Below, in pieces: positions 52,197 through 61,452 of a stretch of DNA of 64,000 bases; the first letter of the stretch is position 1; each line of letters starts with the position of its first letter. The stretch spans positions 1 through 64,000 of the forward strand of contig JAFZXE010000005.1 of assembly GCA_017616895.1 (NCBI GenBank), given 5' to 3'. Both the position numbers and the translations under genes were made by a program. The notes below the pieces were generated by a model. It was not told where the DNA came from, made no database searches, and was given only the letters and a program-made list of their open reading frames with translations. This stretch comes from Bacteroidales bacterium. Its GTDB lineage: Bacteria > Bacteroidota > Bacteroidia > Bacteroidales > P3.

Positions 52197-53986
52197 AGAT
52201 TTATCCATCGACTGTCATGTTTCAGATATACTTGTGGATTCCAGTTTTTTTTGTCGGAGTATTTTTGAGGTTTCCAGAAACGATGGCTTTTGTGTGTCCT
52301 TTTGAAATATCGGCAATCGATATCCTTATCAGTCAACAGAAAGTAACGTCCATGCCATTTGACATACCCGTATATCGGACGATAGTCATTCACCGTTTCA
52401 ATCCGCACAAATGTCAGCAACTTCTCAGAACCGTCAACCTGTATCGTCGAATCCCCCAAAAACTCTTTTATCCCCTCCGCCGCATCGGTGTCGATTTCTT
52501 GAATATCCCTTAACGAGAGATTCCACATCCATTTAGCCTTCTCCCCGTCGGGGTCGGAATCCCATTTCCCACGATTCAGTATTTTCCGAAGACCACTGTC
52601 GGTGACTTTGTATCGCCGTACTGCACATGTTGCCGTGTCCGGTGGCGGCACAAGGGTAGTATCGAACCTCCGCCATCCGCTGTCCACCGAGTGAAGGTGG
52701 TCGTAATAAAACTCCAGAATCGTTCCTGACATATCATCTGGATGGTAAACACCTCGCTGCTTCATGTAAGTATTCAGCCTCGAGCCACCCCATAGGCCCC
52801 AGTTGTTTCGCATCCACAGCCCCAGGCCGAAATGGAATTTAGACATCTCCTTCCGGCTGAATTGCGCCCTTATGGTCAGACGGTCCTTTGTATAGAGCAG
52901 GGTGTCCAGGACGTTGAAACATTCTTGGAGGTTGCGGGGTATGTATATGCCGTCGATTGTGTCTGCCACAAGCCTACGTTTGTATTCCGCTTGCCTTCGC
53001 CTTTCCACAATCCTCCCCTCCCTTTTCGCCGTCACTTCGTTCCTTTTCCGCATCGACACCCAAAACCTCTTGTGCCATATCTCTATCTCGTCAGGGTAGT
53101 CTATGACGTCGAAAACCATCTTGCTGACGATTTGGCGGATTTTGGCTTCCGGCAGGCTGTCGCGGTTCTCCAGATTCACAATCTCCGCATGGCCCCTCCT
53201 GTCTATACGCAGTAAAAGCCTTACATAGTAGTATTTATATCTTGGAGAGAAAGAGCCGCCCTCAGTTACCATACCCATCCGCTTAGCAAATTCAACCTCG
53301 CTCTCATCGTCGGTGTAGTTCCTTGGACTGTTGAACATGGTCTCTATGCGGCGCTGCTCGGGAATAGCCTGCAGTTGCTCCAGAGATAGCGTTTCGAACG
53401 GCTGAATGTCTATTCTGGCGGATGGAAGGTGGACACAAGCGAGCCTGTGGGTGGCGGTGAATATTAAAACGGAGTCGCCGACGGCGAAGGTGGGCGTTTG
53501 GGAAACCAAGCTGTCGCGACTCGTAAGCGGGCGCCTCCAGTCTCGCTCCATGTCGTAAAACAGCCTGCAGGTTGAAGAGTCGTTATTGCATCCAGTCACC
53601 TCCCGTAGCGTTAATTGCTTGAAAACGGAGTCCCTGTGATAAAGAGTGAACGAGTGTGTGTGCGATGGCCCATCCTGCGGACCAAAATCATAGTTAAGCA
53701 GGTGGAGCACGTATTGACCGTCGTTGCTGACAAAAAGTTTGCCAGAGGACAGACAAAAGGGGATGGAGTAGAGTAGTTGAGAGGAGCGGGAGTCGTATAT
53801 GTCGGTGCGGCCAAGGGTGGTGATGTCGAGGTTTGCGGCAGGCGTGGATTTTGCGTAATATAGGCCGTTAGGGGAATAGACGGTGACGATGGTGTTATAT
53901 AAAGGATAGAATTGAGCGAATCCCGAATTGGCCACCATCAGGAGAAAGAAGATGAATGATATGTTCGGTTTGCTGTTGATGGGCAA
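52184..53986 (-). CDS. Secreted protein with DUF6794 domain
   Basis: The protein has about 600 residues. From the TTG at 53986 it would begin LPINSKPNISFIFFLLMVAN with cleavage before QFYPLYN, a standard signal peptide. The frame is open further upstream to 54109, but that stretch overlaps the promoter of the opposite gene. The N-terminal half is beta-rich (WD/propeller-like short strands). The middle holds a DUF6794-type block: IPRNLQECFNVLDTLL, then FGLGLWMRNNWGLWGGSRL and HPDDMSGTILEFYY. Function is unknown. The start codon is the least certain point. Confidence 0.65.
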   Translation of the reverse strand: MPINSKPNISFIFFLLMVANSGFAQFYPLYNTIVTVYSPNGLYYAKSTPAANLDITTLGRTDIYDSRSSQLLYSIPFCLSSGKLFVSNDGQYVLHLLNYDFGPQDGPSHTHSFTLYHRDSVFKQLTLREVTGCNNDSSTCRLFYDMERDWRRPLTSRDSLVSQTPTFAVGDSVLIFTATHRLACVHLPSARIDIQPFETLSLEQLQAIPEQRRIETMFNSPRNYTDDESEVEFAKRMGMVTEGGSFSPRYKYYYVRLLLRIDRRGHAEIVNLENRDSLPEAKIRQIVSKMVFDVIDYPDEIEIWHKRFWVSMRKRNEVTAKREGRIVERRRQAEYKRRLVADTIDGIYIPRNLQECFNVLDTLLYTKDRLTIRAQFSRKEMSKFHFGLGLWMRNNWGLWGGSRLNTYMKQRGVYHPDDMSGTILEFYYDHLHSVDSGWRRFDTTLVPPPDTATCAVRRYKVTDSGLRKILNRGKWDSDPDGEKAKWMWNLSLRDIQEIDTDAAEGIKEFLGDSTIQVDGSEKLLTFVRIETVNDYRPIYGYVKWHGRYFLLTDKDIDCRYFKRTHKSHRFWKPQKYSDKKNWNPQVYLKHDSRWINLSDL

Positions 53987-54098
53987 TTGTTTAATTATAA
54001 AGATGATACGTTGTTTTACGCTGACTCGGAACGAGAATGTAAAAATACGAAAAAAAGGGTGAATAGAAAAATGAAAATTGAAAATCGAAATTATGTTG

Positions 54099-54106
54099 TA
54101 TCTTTG
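54099..54106 (+). promoter_or_regulatory. Bacteroidota promoter for riboswitch transcript (TATCTTTG)
   Basis: TATCTTTG matches TAnnTTTG, with a TTG at 54078-54080 separated by 18 bases as the -33 element. It lies just before the cobalamin riboswitch. Confidence 0.75.
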
Positions 54107-54167
54107 CACTCGGTTTGGTTGCCGATAGGAGAGGGGAGAGATCTGGGAAACGACACATCCATAGCTC

Positions 54168-54330
54168 TTTAGGCATCAAAAGGGAAGTACGGTGAAAGTC
54201 CGTCGCAGTCCCGCTGCTGTAAGTTCATCACACACATCCGCAGTCCGTTTCGTGGTCACTATGCGTCGCCATAGGCGTATGGGAAGGCCGAGACAGCGGA
54301 GAACGAGCCAGAAGACCTGCCAAACCATAT
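54168..54330 (+). promoter_or_regulatory. Cobalamin riboswitch
   Basis: Conserved elements appear in order: AGGGAAGTAC at 54181, GGTGAAAGTCCGTC at 54191-54204, GTCCCGCTGCTGT at 54208-54220, a variable arm, GGGAAGGCCGAGACAGCGGA at 54281-54300, and the B12-box end GCCAGAAGACCTGCC at 54307-54321. This is the adenosylcobalamin/B12 aptamer that normally represses cobalamin uptake or synthesis genes when cobalamin is plentiful. Boundaries are estimated from the conserved cores. Confidence 0.93.
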
Positions 54331-54395
54331 TTTGAATCGGCTACGCTTTCGAGGAAAAAGCAAGTCAGTGTTCCTTTGTGGACGTCAGTTGACTG

Positions 54396-54428
54396 TTGGG
54401 TACATACGCCCAATCTTTAGTTTTTTTT
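54396..54428 (+). terminator. Likely riboswitch-controlled terminator
   Basis: TTGGG (54396-54400) pairs with CCCAA (54409-54413), followed by CTTTAG and eight T. It lies between the aptamer and the ATG at 54496 and could be the expression platform. The stem is short, so the call is tentative. Confidence 0.45.
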
Positions 54429-54495
54429 CCATTCATGGTGTTGGCCGTTCGAAAACAGAAAGGTCAACATTATTAACTTTTTAAAACATATTATT

Positions 54496-56136
54496 ATGGT
54501 AAAAAAACTACTTACATTTTTCTTCGGTATCTGCCTTATGGCAGGTGCAGCTACTGCACAGACCGAATCGTCCATCGATGCCGACAGCATTGTCTATTGG
54601 ATTGGTGAAGGTGAGGATCAGGCAATCTTGGTTGTCGATTTTGGTACCACCGCTCTCGCATGGGGTTACCGTTTCGACGAGTCGGACGGTTTGACCGTTG
54701 ACGACATGATTGGCGACATTTTGGAGGCGGACCCGCGTTTCTATGATGGCTATGACGAGAACTACGACGATGCTTACATCTTCATCCAGCGTCCTCAGTA
54801 TCAGCTTTCGTGCGCATACGCCGCTTTCAAGATTGGCGAAACAATCTATGATCTGGACGATTATGATTTCGACGAAGTTGACCTTGCTGATGGCATGTTG
54901 GTTAAGGTGAGCTCGGAGACGTCGGGTGTTTGGAGCACTCCTATTGTGGCCATTTCCATCAAGGAAGTCCCTGTTGACGCTACAATTGATGCTGCGGATG
55001 TGACCTACTGGGTTGGCGAAGGTGCAAACAGCGCCGTCATCGCCGTCGATTGGTCGAATCCCGGTGTTGCTATGGCTTGGGGAATCCATTACGATGGAAC
55101 TCTGGATGTTGAAGACGCTCTCAACTATCTTGCATCCAATGACAGCCGTGTTACCGTTGAATCCAACTCAATCAACTTTGACGAGGGTTCGCTCCACTTT
55201 GCTTTCCAGGATGTTGACGGCAACTACCTCCAGTTCGTCCTCGATGGAAACGGCTATGCCGGTTGGAGCGACGAAATCAGCAACGGCTCGTTCCTTAAGG
55301 TTGGAGAATCACTCTTCGCCGAGGGTGTTGACTCTGTCTATTGGGATGGCTATGGTTGGTTCCCGACGTATGTTGTGTGGCCTACTGAAATCCTCCCTGT
55401 TTTCGAGCCGCTGCCAACCCCGCTGCCTACCGATGCAACCATCTCGGCTGACGCTATCACCTACTGGGTTGGCGAAGGCAATAACAAGATGATCTTTGTG
55501 GTCAACTGGCCCGACACCGCTTTGGCTTGGGGCTACAAATTCGCTACCGAGACCGTCTCCATGACCACCGTGATGGACGCTATCAAGGCTGCCGACAGCC
55601 GTTTCGACTATGTTGTGGGCCAATATGGTCTTGAAAATATCACCTTCACTGATGGCAATGTGAACCTCACAGGTGCTCAGTACAGCTACTGGGAGCAACA
55701 CAAAAACGGACTCGGTGGATATGCAGCTTTTGGTATGGGTGATTCCTTCCAGAACGGTGACATCAACCTCTGGGCCGATGCTGCAGCTGGTGAAGTTGCT
55801 GACAGAGGTTTCTATGCTGGATATGGATTCTATGATATCAATGCCTATCCTATGACCATTCACCCCGTCAGCGCTCCTGCTGATCCTCAGCCACAGGGCA
55901 TCGACGAGGTCGCGGGCATCAATGTGAAGGTTTATCCTAACCCCGCTTCGAGCGTACTCAACGTGATGTGTGGTTCGATGGAAGGCGACGCCGTCATCTA
56001 CGACATGACCGGCCGCAAGGTCTATAGCCAGGCTATCAATGGCGAAAGCATGACCATCAACACCTCTGTGCTTGCCAACGGTGTCTATATGCTCCACATC
56101 GGCAACACCACCACCAAAGTGGTCGTAAGACACTAG
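54496..56136 (+). CDS. T9SS-exported protein with three repeated domains, cobalamin-regulated
   Basis: The 546-residue protein has a signal peptide ending ATAQ (about residue 21). Three copies of a domain of roughly 145 residues each open with YW(I/V)GEG, followed by a hydrophobic strand and AWG(Y/I) (about residues 34, 173 and 321). A C-terminal T9SS type A sorting domain (VKVYPNPASSVLNV...GVYMLHI) ends in VVVRH. It should be released or anchored at the surface by type IX secretion. The cobalamin riboswitch directly upstream implies a role in cobalamin acquisition or sparing, for example surface binding, but no family function is known to me. It is very acidic. Confidence 0.8.
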   Translation: MVKKLLTFFFGICLMAGAATAQTESSIDADSIVYWIGEGEDQAILVVDFGTTALAWGYRFDESDGLTVDDMIGDILEADPRFYDGYDENYDDAYIFIQRPQYQLSCAYAAFKIGETIYDLDDYDFDEVDLADGMLVKVSSETSGVWSTPIVAISIKEVPVDATIDAADVTYWVGEGANSAVIAVDWSNPGVAMAWGIHYDGTLDVEDALNYLASNDSRVTVESNSINFDEGSLHFAFQDVDGNYLQFVLDGNGYAGWSDEISNGSFLKVGESLFAEGVDSVYWDGYGWFPTYVVWPTEILPVFEPLPTPLPTDATISADAITYWVGEGNNKMIFVVNWPDTALAWGYKFATETVSMTTVMDAIKAADSRFDYVVGQYGLENITFTDGNVNLTGAQYSYWEQHKNGLGGYAAFGMGDSFQNGDINLWADAAAGEVADRGFYAGYGFYDINAYPMTIHPVSAPADPQPQGIDEVAGINVKVYPNPASSVLNVMCGSMEGDAVIYDMTGRKVYSQAINGESMTINTSVLANGVYMLHIGNTTTKVVVRH

Positions 56137-56355
56137 GTGAGAATGCGTTAATGCGTTAACGTGTTAATGCATTAACGTGTTAATGTGTTAGTGGGTGAAT
56201 TGTGAGATTGGAGGCTGGATGCCTCGATATTTTCCCGGCATTGGCAGAGATGCCTCGCCGGGAACCAAGGAAAAAAGAAATAATGTTTTGAAAACCGTCG
56301 CAACAGGGCGTACCCCGTGTACGCCCCCACGATAGGTGAAAACGCAAGAATAACC

Positions 56356-57408
56356 ATGCAAATTCAAAATTCAAAATTCAACTTTCAAAATTTAAAATAT
56401 CCGCTGACTTTGGCCTTGCTCATAGTGTGTGGTGTGTGCGCACATGGGCAGGGCCCGTTCTGCGGCATTGTGGGTACCGAAGGGTGCACGGCAGTAAAAT
56501 GCAACGACCCCCGCATCATCGGCTGGGCGACGGGCTGTGAGGTGGTATTCGGCCCGGTTGACTTGCGAGGACACCCCGACTCGATTGTGACATTCGCATC
56601 CAACGGCAATAATGCCATAGGGCCCGTTGTATTAGGGAATAATGATTCATACAATACATATCCAGTCGTTCCGCTCGGCGATGGTGGCTACGCTACTGTC
56701 ACCTTCGACGAACCTATACATAACGTCAACGGATATGACTTTGCGGTATTTGAAAACTCGTTTGACGACTACTTTCTCGAGCTTGCCTTCGTGGAGGTGA
56801 GCTCGGACGGAGAACGCTTTGTGCGGTTTCCCGCCACTTCGCTGACTCAGACAGAGACGCAGATAGGCGGCATGGGACAGCTAGACGCCACCTATATCAA
56901 CAACCTGGCTGGCAAGTATCGCGGTGGCTGGGGCACTCCGTTCGATTTGGAGGAACTGCGCGACAGCACGGGTATCGACATCGACAACATCACACATGTG
57001 CGTGTGGTTGACGTTGTGGGCAGCATCGACCCGGCTTATGGAACCTACGACGCCTACGGACATATCATCAACGACCCATTCCCGACATTCAGCTACAGCG
57101 CAGGCTACGACCTGGACGGAGTGTGCGTGCTGGGCGAGTCGTCGTCTATCAGCGCTCCGCAGCACTCGGTCATCAAGAGCGTCTATCCCAATCCCGCCAG
57201 CGACAGAGTGGTGGTATCGCTCAATCCTGCAAACCTGCAGTCGGGCAATCAGACAATCTATATCTACGACATCTCTGGACGTTGCATGATGGAACGTGTT
57301 GTGCCTGCATCATCCAGCAGCGTAAGCATCTCCACCGCGCAACTCAGAAACGGCGTTTACATAGTCAAGGCTGGCGCAGAGACCGTCCGCCTGATGGTGG
57401 CAAGGTAG
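56356..57408 (+). CDS. T9SS-exported cell-surface protein, likely co-regulated with the upstream gene
   Basis: The protein has about 350 residues, with a signal peptide (LTLALLIVCGVCAHGQ) after a repeat-derived N-terminus and a beta-sandwich-like body: GGYATVTFDEPI, NGYDFAVFENSFDD, LAFVEVSSDGERFVRFPATS. It ends in a type A sorting domain (SVYPNPASDRVVV...GVYIVKAG...LMVAR). Similar surface proteins occur in Bacteroidota cobalamin and nutrient uptake loci, by recollection. It lies 219 bases downstream of the riboswitch-controlled gene on the same strand with only repeats between, and a terminator follows at 57502, so both are probably one transcript. Confidence 0.78.
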   Translation: MQIQNSKFNFQNLKYPLTLALLIVCGVCAHGQGPFCGIVGTEGCTAVKCNDPRIIGWATGCEVVFGPVDLRGHPDSIVTFASNGNNAIGPVVLGNNDSYNTYPVVPLGDGGYATVTFDEPIHNVNGYDFAVFENSFDDYFLELAFVEVSSDGERFVRFPATSLTQTETQIGGMGQLDATYINNLAGKYRGGWGTPFDLEELRDSTGIDIDNITHVRVVDVVGSIDPAYGTYDAYGHIINDPFPTFSYSAGYDLDGVCVLGESSSISAPQHSVIKSVYPNPASDRVVVSLNPANLQSGNQTIYIYDISGRCMMERVVPASSSSVSISTAQLRNGVYIVKAGAETVRLMVAR

Positions 57409-57501
57409 GGTAGGGATTGCGTTAATGCGTTATTGTGTTAATGCGTTAGTGGTTGAATTAAAACAGAAACTCATTATCAATCAATAGCCATCTCTTTGGC
57501 G

Positions 57502-57530
57502 AAAAGCGTACTTTCGGGTGCGCTTTTTTG
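57502..57530 (+). terminator. Intrinsic terminator, bidirectional
   Basis: AAAAGCGTAC (57502-57511) pairs with GTGCGCTTTT (57518-57527), with one G-U pair, and a T-run follows. It separates the two convergent transcription units. The spacer before it contains GTTAATGCG repeats, like 56142-56200. Confidence 0.85.
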
Positions 57531-57556
57531 TGTAAGGAACGTCAAAGTTCTGTTAT

Positions 57557-58549
57557 TTACAGTCGGTCCAGGGGCGAGTAGGTGTTTCGTATGCGGATTG
57601 TGTCGCCAACGGTGTCGAGAGCAATCCAGCCCTCTTTAGCCATAGTGTTTATCACGCTTTCGTAGTCACGACTTCCTCTGAGCATCTCCACCTTGATTTT
57701 CATCTTAGGGTAAAACTTCATCCCAGAGACCGCTCTAAGCCGACTGTCGTTGTGGTATGGGTCGTTGATGAACATCTCAGTTGCGAAGTCGGGACTGTCG
57801 GTCTTGACATATACACTGTCGTTCATCCATCCGATTTCGCCGCACGCATCCGATGCCTGGCTCTTGGTAAGCACTGGGTTCATCGTGATGCGGTAGTTTT
57901 CGTTTTCAATGACGGTGGTTTTGGTCGCAGCTGTATTGAATGCAATTCCTAACAGTATGGCCATAATGCCATTGTTCAGTATGTGGAAACCTATCGACCA
58001 CAGTATGTTGTAGTTAATTACCAGGTACGATGCCAGTAAACCCATGCCGAACTTGTGCAGCACGGCAACGATGAACATCGGCAGGCTTTCGTCGGCACTA
58101 TAGTTGCCTATGTGCATCAATGCAAAAAGCAGCGACGAAAAGAGCATGAGCATGAACAGCCGCCGTGTGAGGTTGGAGCGGTAAACAACCATGATGGCTA
58201 TGCCCGCAGCCAACACTATCGGAGCCACCCACCAGGTGATGCTTAACGAGAACAAGGTCATCAGCGCAACCGAGGTATAGCCTGTCCAGCGTTTTCCGTT
58301 GCCCCACAGACGGAATACAAGCTCCTCATATACAGGTGCAACCACCCCTATGAAAATAATCATAGGCCAGATGCCTAACTTATAAACAATGCTGTATAGG
58401 GAGTCTAGGGTTTGCGTTCCAAACTCCCCTCCGGCGGTGTCGCCCATCGTGGCGATGCTATCCACAACAAGGGTAGCAAGGCAGGCTACCGTTATGCCGA
58501 GACCCCACCACAGCGCCCAGCGAAAAAGTTTAGGGTTGCGTGTTTTCAT
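57557..58549 (-). CDS. CPBP family intramembrane metalloprotease
   Basis: The protein of about 330 residues has 6-8 membrane helices in its first 210 residues and the CPBP (Abi) motifs: EELVFR (Glu75, Glu76, Arg80), FALMH (His146) and GFHILNN (His189). The C-terminal 120 residues are soluble and unusual for the family, with NENYRITMNPVLTK near 215 and a SPAC-like MLRGSRDYESVINTM segment. It may cleave membrane substrates or act in peptide maturation. The ATG at 58549 lies 23 bases after the stop of the upstream gene, so they are probably co-transcribed. Confidence 0.82.
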   Translation of the reverse strand: MKTRNPKLFRWALWWGLGITVACLATLVVDSIATMGDTAGGEFGTQTLDSLYSIVYKLGIWPMIIFIGVVAPVYEELVFRLWGNGKRWTGYTSVALMTLFSLSITWWVAPIVLAAGIAIMVVYRSNLTRRLFMLMLFSSLLFALMHIGNYSADESLPMFIVAVLHKFGMGLLASYLVINYNILWSIGFHILNNGIMAILLGIAFNTAATKTTVIENENYRITMNPVLTKSQASDACGEIGWMNDSVYVKTDSPDFATEMFINDPYHNDSRLRAVSGMKFYPKMKIKVEMLRGSRDYESVINTMAKEGWIALDTVGDTIRIRNTYSPLDRL

Positions 58550-58572
58550 AAGTGTATGTGTCAATTCACTAA

Positions 58573-59427
58573 TTATCGTTTACGTTTCAAGAGGGGCACG
58601 CTCCATGTTGTGACACGGGGTCGTAGCTCCCCGTTGATTGTCCACAGCCTCCAGGGGTATATGTCCATCAGGTAGGCCTTGAAGGCAAGTTGCAGTTCGG
58701 TTATGGGTTCTATCCCTGACGGAGAGAGCCACTTGATTTTGGCATCCTTCAGCCTCCCCGTCGAGTCTATCGCCATGTCATAGACGATGAAATACAAGGT
58801 GTTTATGGTGTCCAACGCAGGGTATTCCGCCATCTTGGGACGGAACCCCTCCAAAAACCGTTCCGTTTCACCGCTCCATTTCATCGTGTCCACGTCGAAA
58901 CCGTCCACGACGATATGGTTGTCAAAGATTTGGTCATTTATCACGATACCGTTCTCCACCGTCAGAAGCCGCTCACGCTCATAATTGCGCACCCATGCCA
59001 TGTGCTCGTAATATATCTCCCGACCTTGCCCCAGACGGAGCTTGCCCGTGAACCAGCTCGCCTCTATGTGACCTCCGGAATAGTATTTCTTAAACACGCG
59101 GCGCATGATTTTATCGTGCAGGGCAATTTCCACATATCTGTCATCCCTGTTGACCAGAACCGTCACGCTGTCGAGTATAAGATGTTGGCCTACAAGGCTC
59201 CAATGGCCTATGAAGCCGTCCCAATTATCAGTTGACTCGACGGTTTCCTTCGGCAGGCGGGCCTGCAGGGAATGATACAAAACGGAATCGGCATCGACGG
59301 GTCGCCCCATGAGCAGCCATCGTTGGCCGTCGATGTAAATGATATCGCAAGCCTGTCCAGTGGCGAACGCAGACAAGGAGAAGGACAGGAGAAGCAAAAG
59401 TAGCAACTGTTTTAGTGTAAGTTTCAT
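58573..59427 (-). CDS. Secreted protein of unknown function
   Basis: The protein has about 284 residues. The start at 59427 gives a strong signal peptide (MKLTLKQLLLLLLLSFSLSA, then FATGQA). The rest is beta-rich, with LGQGREIYYEHMAW near 133-146 and DIYPWRLWTINGELRPR near the end, the style of short TonB-like or DUF-type envelope proteins in Bacteroidota. I cannot name a family. It is followed by the CPBP protease gene. Confidence 0.6.
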   Translation of the reverse strand: MKLTLKQLLLLLLLSFSLSAFATGQACDIIYIDGQRWLLMGRPVDADSVLYHSLQARLPKETVESTDNWDGFIGHWSLVGQHLILDSVTVLVNRDDRYVEIALHDKIMRRVFKKYYSGGHIEASWFTGKLRLGQGREIYYEHMAWVRNYERERLLTVENGIVINDQIFDNHIVVDGFDVDTMKWSGETERFLEGFRPKMAEYPALDTINTLYFIVYDMAIDSTGRLKDAKIKWLSPSGIEPITELQLAFKAYLMDIYPWRLWTINGELRPRVTTWSVPLLKRKR

Positions 59428-59520
59428 ATTATAAAATTCATGTTTCATAATATCGAGTAGCAGATGGAGGAAAACGGAGCAGGGTGTTTTCTCCTGTATC
59501 CGCAGGGTTCCATTGCTGCA

Positions 59521-60777
59521 TCAATACCGCTCGACGAAGTCGGTTATTAGGCGGAAGATGGGTTCGTAGGTGGCGGTGATGAAGTTTTTGTAGCTGTCGT
59601 AGGTGGTGTGGTAGTATTTGAAGGCGTCGCCGCTCTCGTTCTCGAAGAGTATGCAGGGCACGTGCTTCTGGGCGAAGGGATAATGGTCGCTGTTGCCGGC
59701 CAGCTCGCCGCGGTTGAAGCCTCGGAAGTGGCTGCGCTCGCTGTTGATTTGTTCGAGGAGGGCGAAGCCGCGCATGCCTTCGTCGCTCACCTCGCAGTAC
59801 TGCACGGGGTTGTTGTCGCCTATCATGTCGAGGTTGAACAGATACCTTATCTGACTGAGTGGCACGAGGGGGTGCTCGGCGTAGTACTCCGACCCGTGCA
59901 GGCCTGCGTCCTCGCCCGAGAAGGCGATGAAATACATATCGTACTCGGGGCGATTCTTGGCGTAGTGAGCCGCAAGGGTGATGATGGCGGCGGTGCCAGA
60001 GGCGTTGTCGTTGGCGCCCGGGTAGAAGACTTTGTTGCCGAGGTTGCCGAGATGGTCGTAGTGGGCGGTGAAGACGAAGCAGCTGTCGTGCCGCCTGCCT
60101 TCGACCTTGGCTATCACGTTGAAACACTCAACCCCTTCGAGAAAGCGGTTCTCGATATCGACGGTGATGCTTTCGGCACGCTTCGGGAAGTCCGACGCCG
60201 CCCAAATTATGGGCTTGCCCATAACCTTCTCGCCGTAGGCCTTGTAGAACTTCAGCGGGCGCTCCCAAGTCTGAATCATGCCTGCGTTGGGACATTCGGT
60301 GCCTTTCTGTAGTTTTTGGAAATCCTTGCGGTGGCTGCGATACATGAACCAGAAGTCGCACACGACGAAGCAGTCCTTGTATTCAGGCTTTGCGAGGTCG
60401 GCCATCATCCGCTCGGCGTCGAAGTTGAGGGTGTCAACGTAATAGAGAGGGAAAGTTCCTTTGACTCCAGGCGAATATTCGCGCATGGCGAAGTCGATGC
60501 CGGGGGTGAGCCTGCGTCCATCGACAGACATAGCCATGTGGCCAGGGAAGGTGTTGATATCGAACGAGAAAGACTGTGTCGTCACCTGGTCAACGCCGAC
60601 CTTGCGGAATTCCTTTTCGATGTATCGTCCAGCCTTGTTGACGCCGTCCTTGGCGTAACCGCGACCTTGGTACTTGGCGGAACTGAGCTCCTTGACAATG
60701 CTCTTGTAATGAGCCATATCCTGCGCGTTGGCTTGGAGGCAGGAGAATGCCAGAAGAATGATAAAAAGCTTTTTCAT
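59521..60777 (-). CDS. M28 family zinc aminopeptidase
   Basis: The 418-residue exported peptidase has a signal peptide (MKKLFIILLAFSCLQANAQ) and the co-catalytic zinc ligands of M28: His239 in TAHYDHLG, Asp257 in PGANDNASG, the Glu289/Asp290 pair in SGEDAG, Asp317 in NLDMIGD and His390 in YYHTTYDS. It would cleave N-terminal residues from peptides in the periplasm or outside the cell. It is monocistronic or the last gene of a minus-strand group; the 93-base gap to the next gene is open. Confidence 0.92.
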   Translation of the reverse strand: MKKLFIILLAFSCLQANAQDMAHYKSIVKELSSAKYQGRGYAKDGVNKAGRYIEKEFRKVGVDQVTTQSFSFDINTFPGHMAMSVDGRRLTPGIDFAMREYSPGVKGTFPLYYVDTLNFDAERMMADLAKPEYKDCFVVCDFWFMYRSHRKDFQKLQKGTECPNAGMIQTWERPLKFYKAYGEKVMGKPIIWAASDFPKRAESITVDIENRFLEGVECFNVIAKVEGRRHDSCFVFTAHYDHLGNLGNKVFYPGANDNASGTAAIITLAAHYAKNRPEYDMYFIAFSGEDAGLHGSEYYAEHPLVPLSQIRYLFNLDMIGDNNPVQYCEVSDEGMRGFALLEQINSERSHFRGFNRGELAGNSDHYPFAQKHVPCILFENESGDAFKYYHTTYDSYKNFITATYEPIFRLITDFVERY

Positions 60778-60825
60778 TATGATATGTGGATATGTGACCT
60801 GTGACCTGTGCCCTGAGGCTGACTG

Positions 60826-61443
60826 CTAAATATTGGTTATTGTGTTTTGCAGTTGTTCGAGGAATCGTGCCGCGTGACCGCCGTCCATCTGCACATGGTG
60901 GAACTGGAACGAGATGGGCAACGTGGTCTTAAACAGTCCTTTGCGGTAGCGCCCCCACATGACCATAGGGTTGGTGAACTGGTCGGTGTACTGGTTGACG
61001 ATGGTGTCCAGCTCGGTGCCTATCATCGCGGAGGTTCCGATAACCATGTAGCCTTCGAGATAACGGCTTTCACATTCGGCAGCCGCCTTGGCGGTGAGCT
61101 CGAGATAGTCGCGGTTGAACTGCTGGAAGTCGTCGCTGAAGGGAATGTCGCAGGAGTTGATGTCGCCCTTGGCGTTGTTGACTATCACGTTGACGGCCAG
61201 GCGGTCATAACGGTAAAGCTTGCCAGCATCGGGCATTGTGTAGAACTCGTCGATGCCGCTGGCTGCACGGCCGATGCACCAGCAGAGGAGAGTGTTGAAC
61301 TTCACGCCCATTTTGCGGCTGGCACGCAGCAGGCGGCTCACGTCCAGGGTTTTGACCAGGGTGACCATCGGCATAGGCGAAGTCATCCAAAGCCTGAAAG
61401 CCTCTGCACGAGTGCTCTCCTGAGGGTTTATCTCGGTTTTCAT
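60826..61443 (-). CDS. CatA-like O-acetyltransferase
   Basis: The 205-residue protein resembles chloramphenicol acetyltransferase: RAEAFRLWM early, KFNTLLCWCIGRA near 48-60, and the catalytic HHVQMDGGHA with His183 and Asp187 (HxxxDG). It transfers acetyl from acetyl-CoA to a hydroxyl. Bacteroidota chromosomes carry many relatives not tied to drug resistance, so resistance should not be assumed. The gene lies nine bases after the stop of the YdeI-like gene, in a compact minus-strand cluster. Confidence 0.85.
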   Translation of the reverse strand: MKTEINPQESTRAEAFRLWMTSPMPMVTLVKTLDVSRLLRASRKMGVKFNTLLCWCIGRAASGIDEFYTMPDAGKLYRYDRLAVNVIVNNAKGDINSCDIPFSDDFQQFNRDYLELTAKAAAECESRYLEGYMVIGTSAMIGTELDTIVNQYTDQFTNPMVMWGRYRKGLFKTTLPISFQFHHVQMDGGHAARFLEQLQNTITNI

Positions 61444-61452
61444 TGTTTATCT

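Noticed and set aside
60826-61443. Chloramphenicol resistance gene
   Set aside because: The CAT-like fold is clear, but chromosomal relatives in this phylum are not known resistance determinants, so no resistance is claimed.
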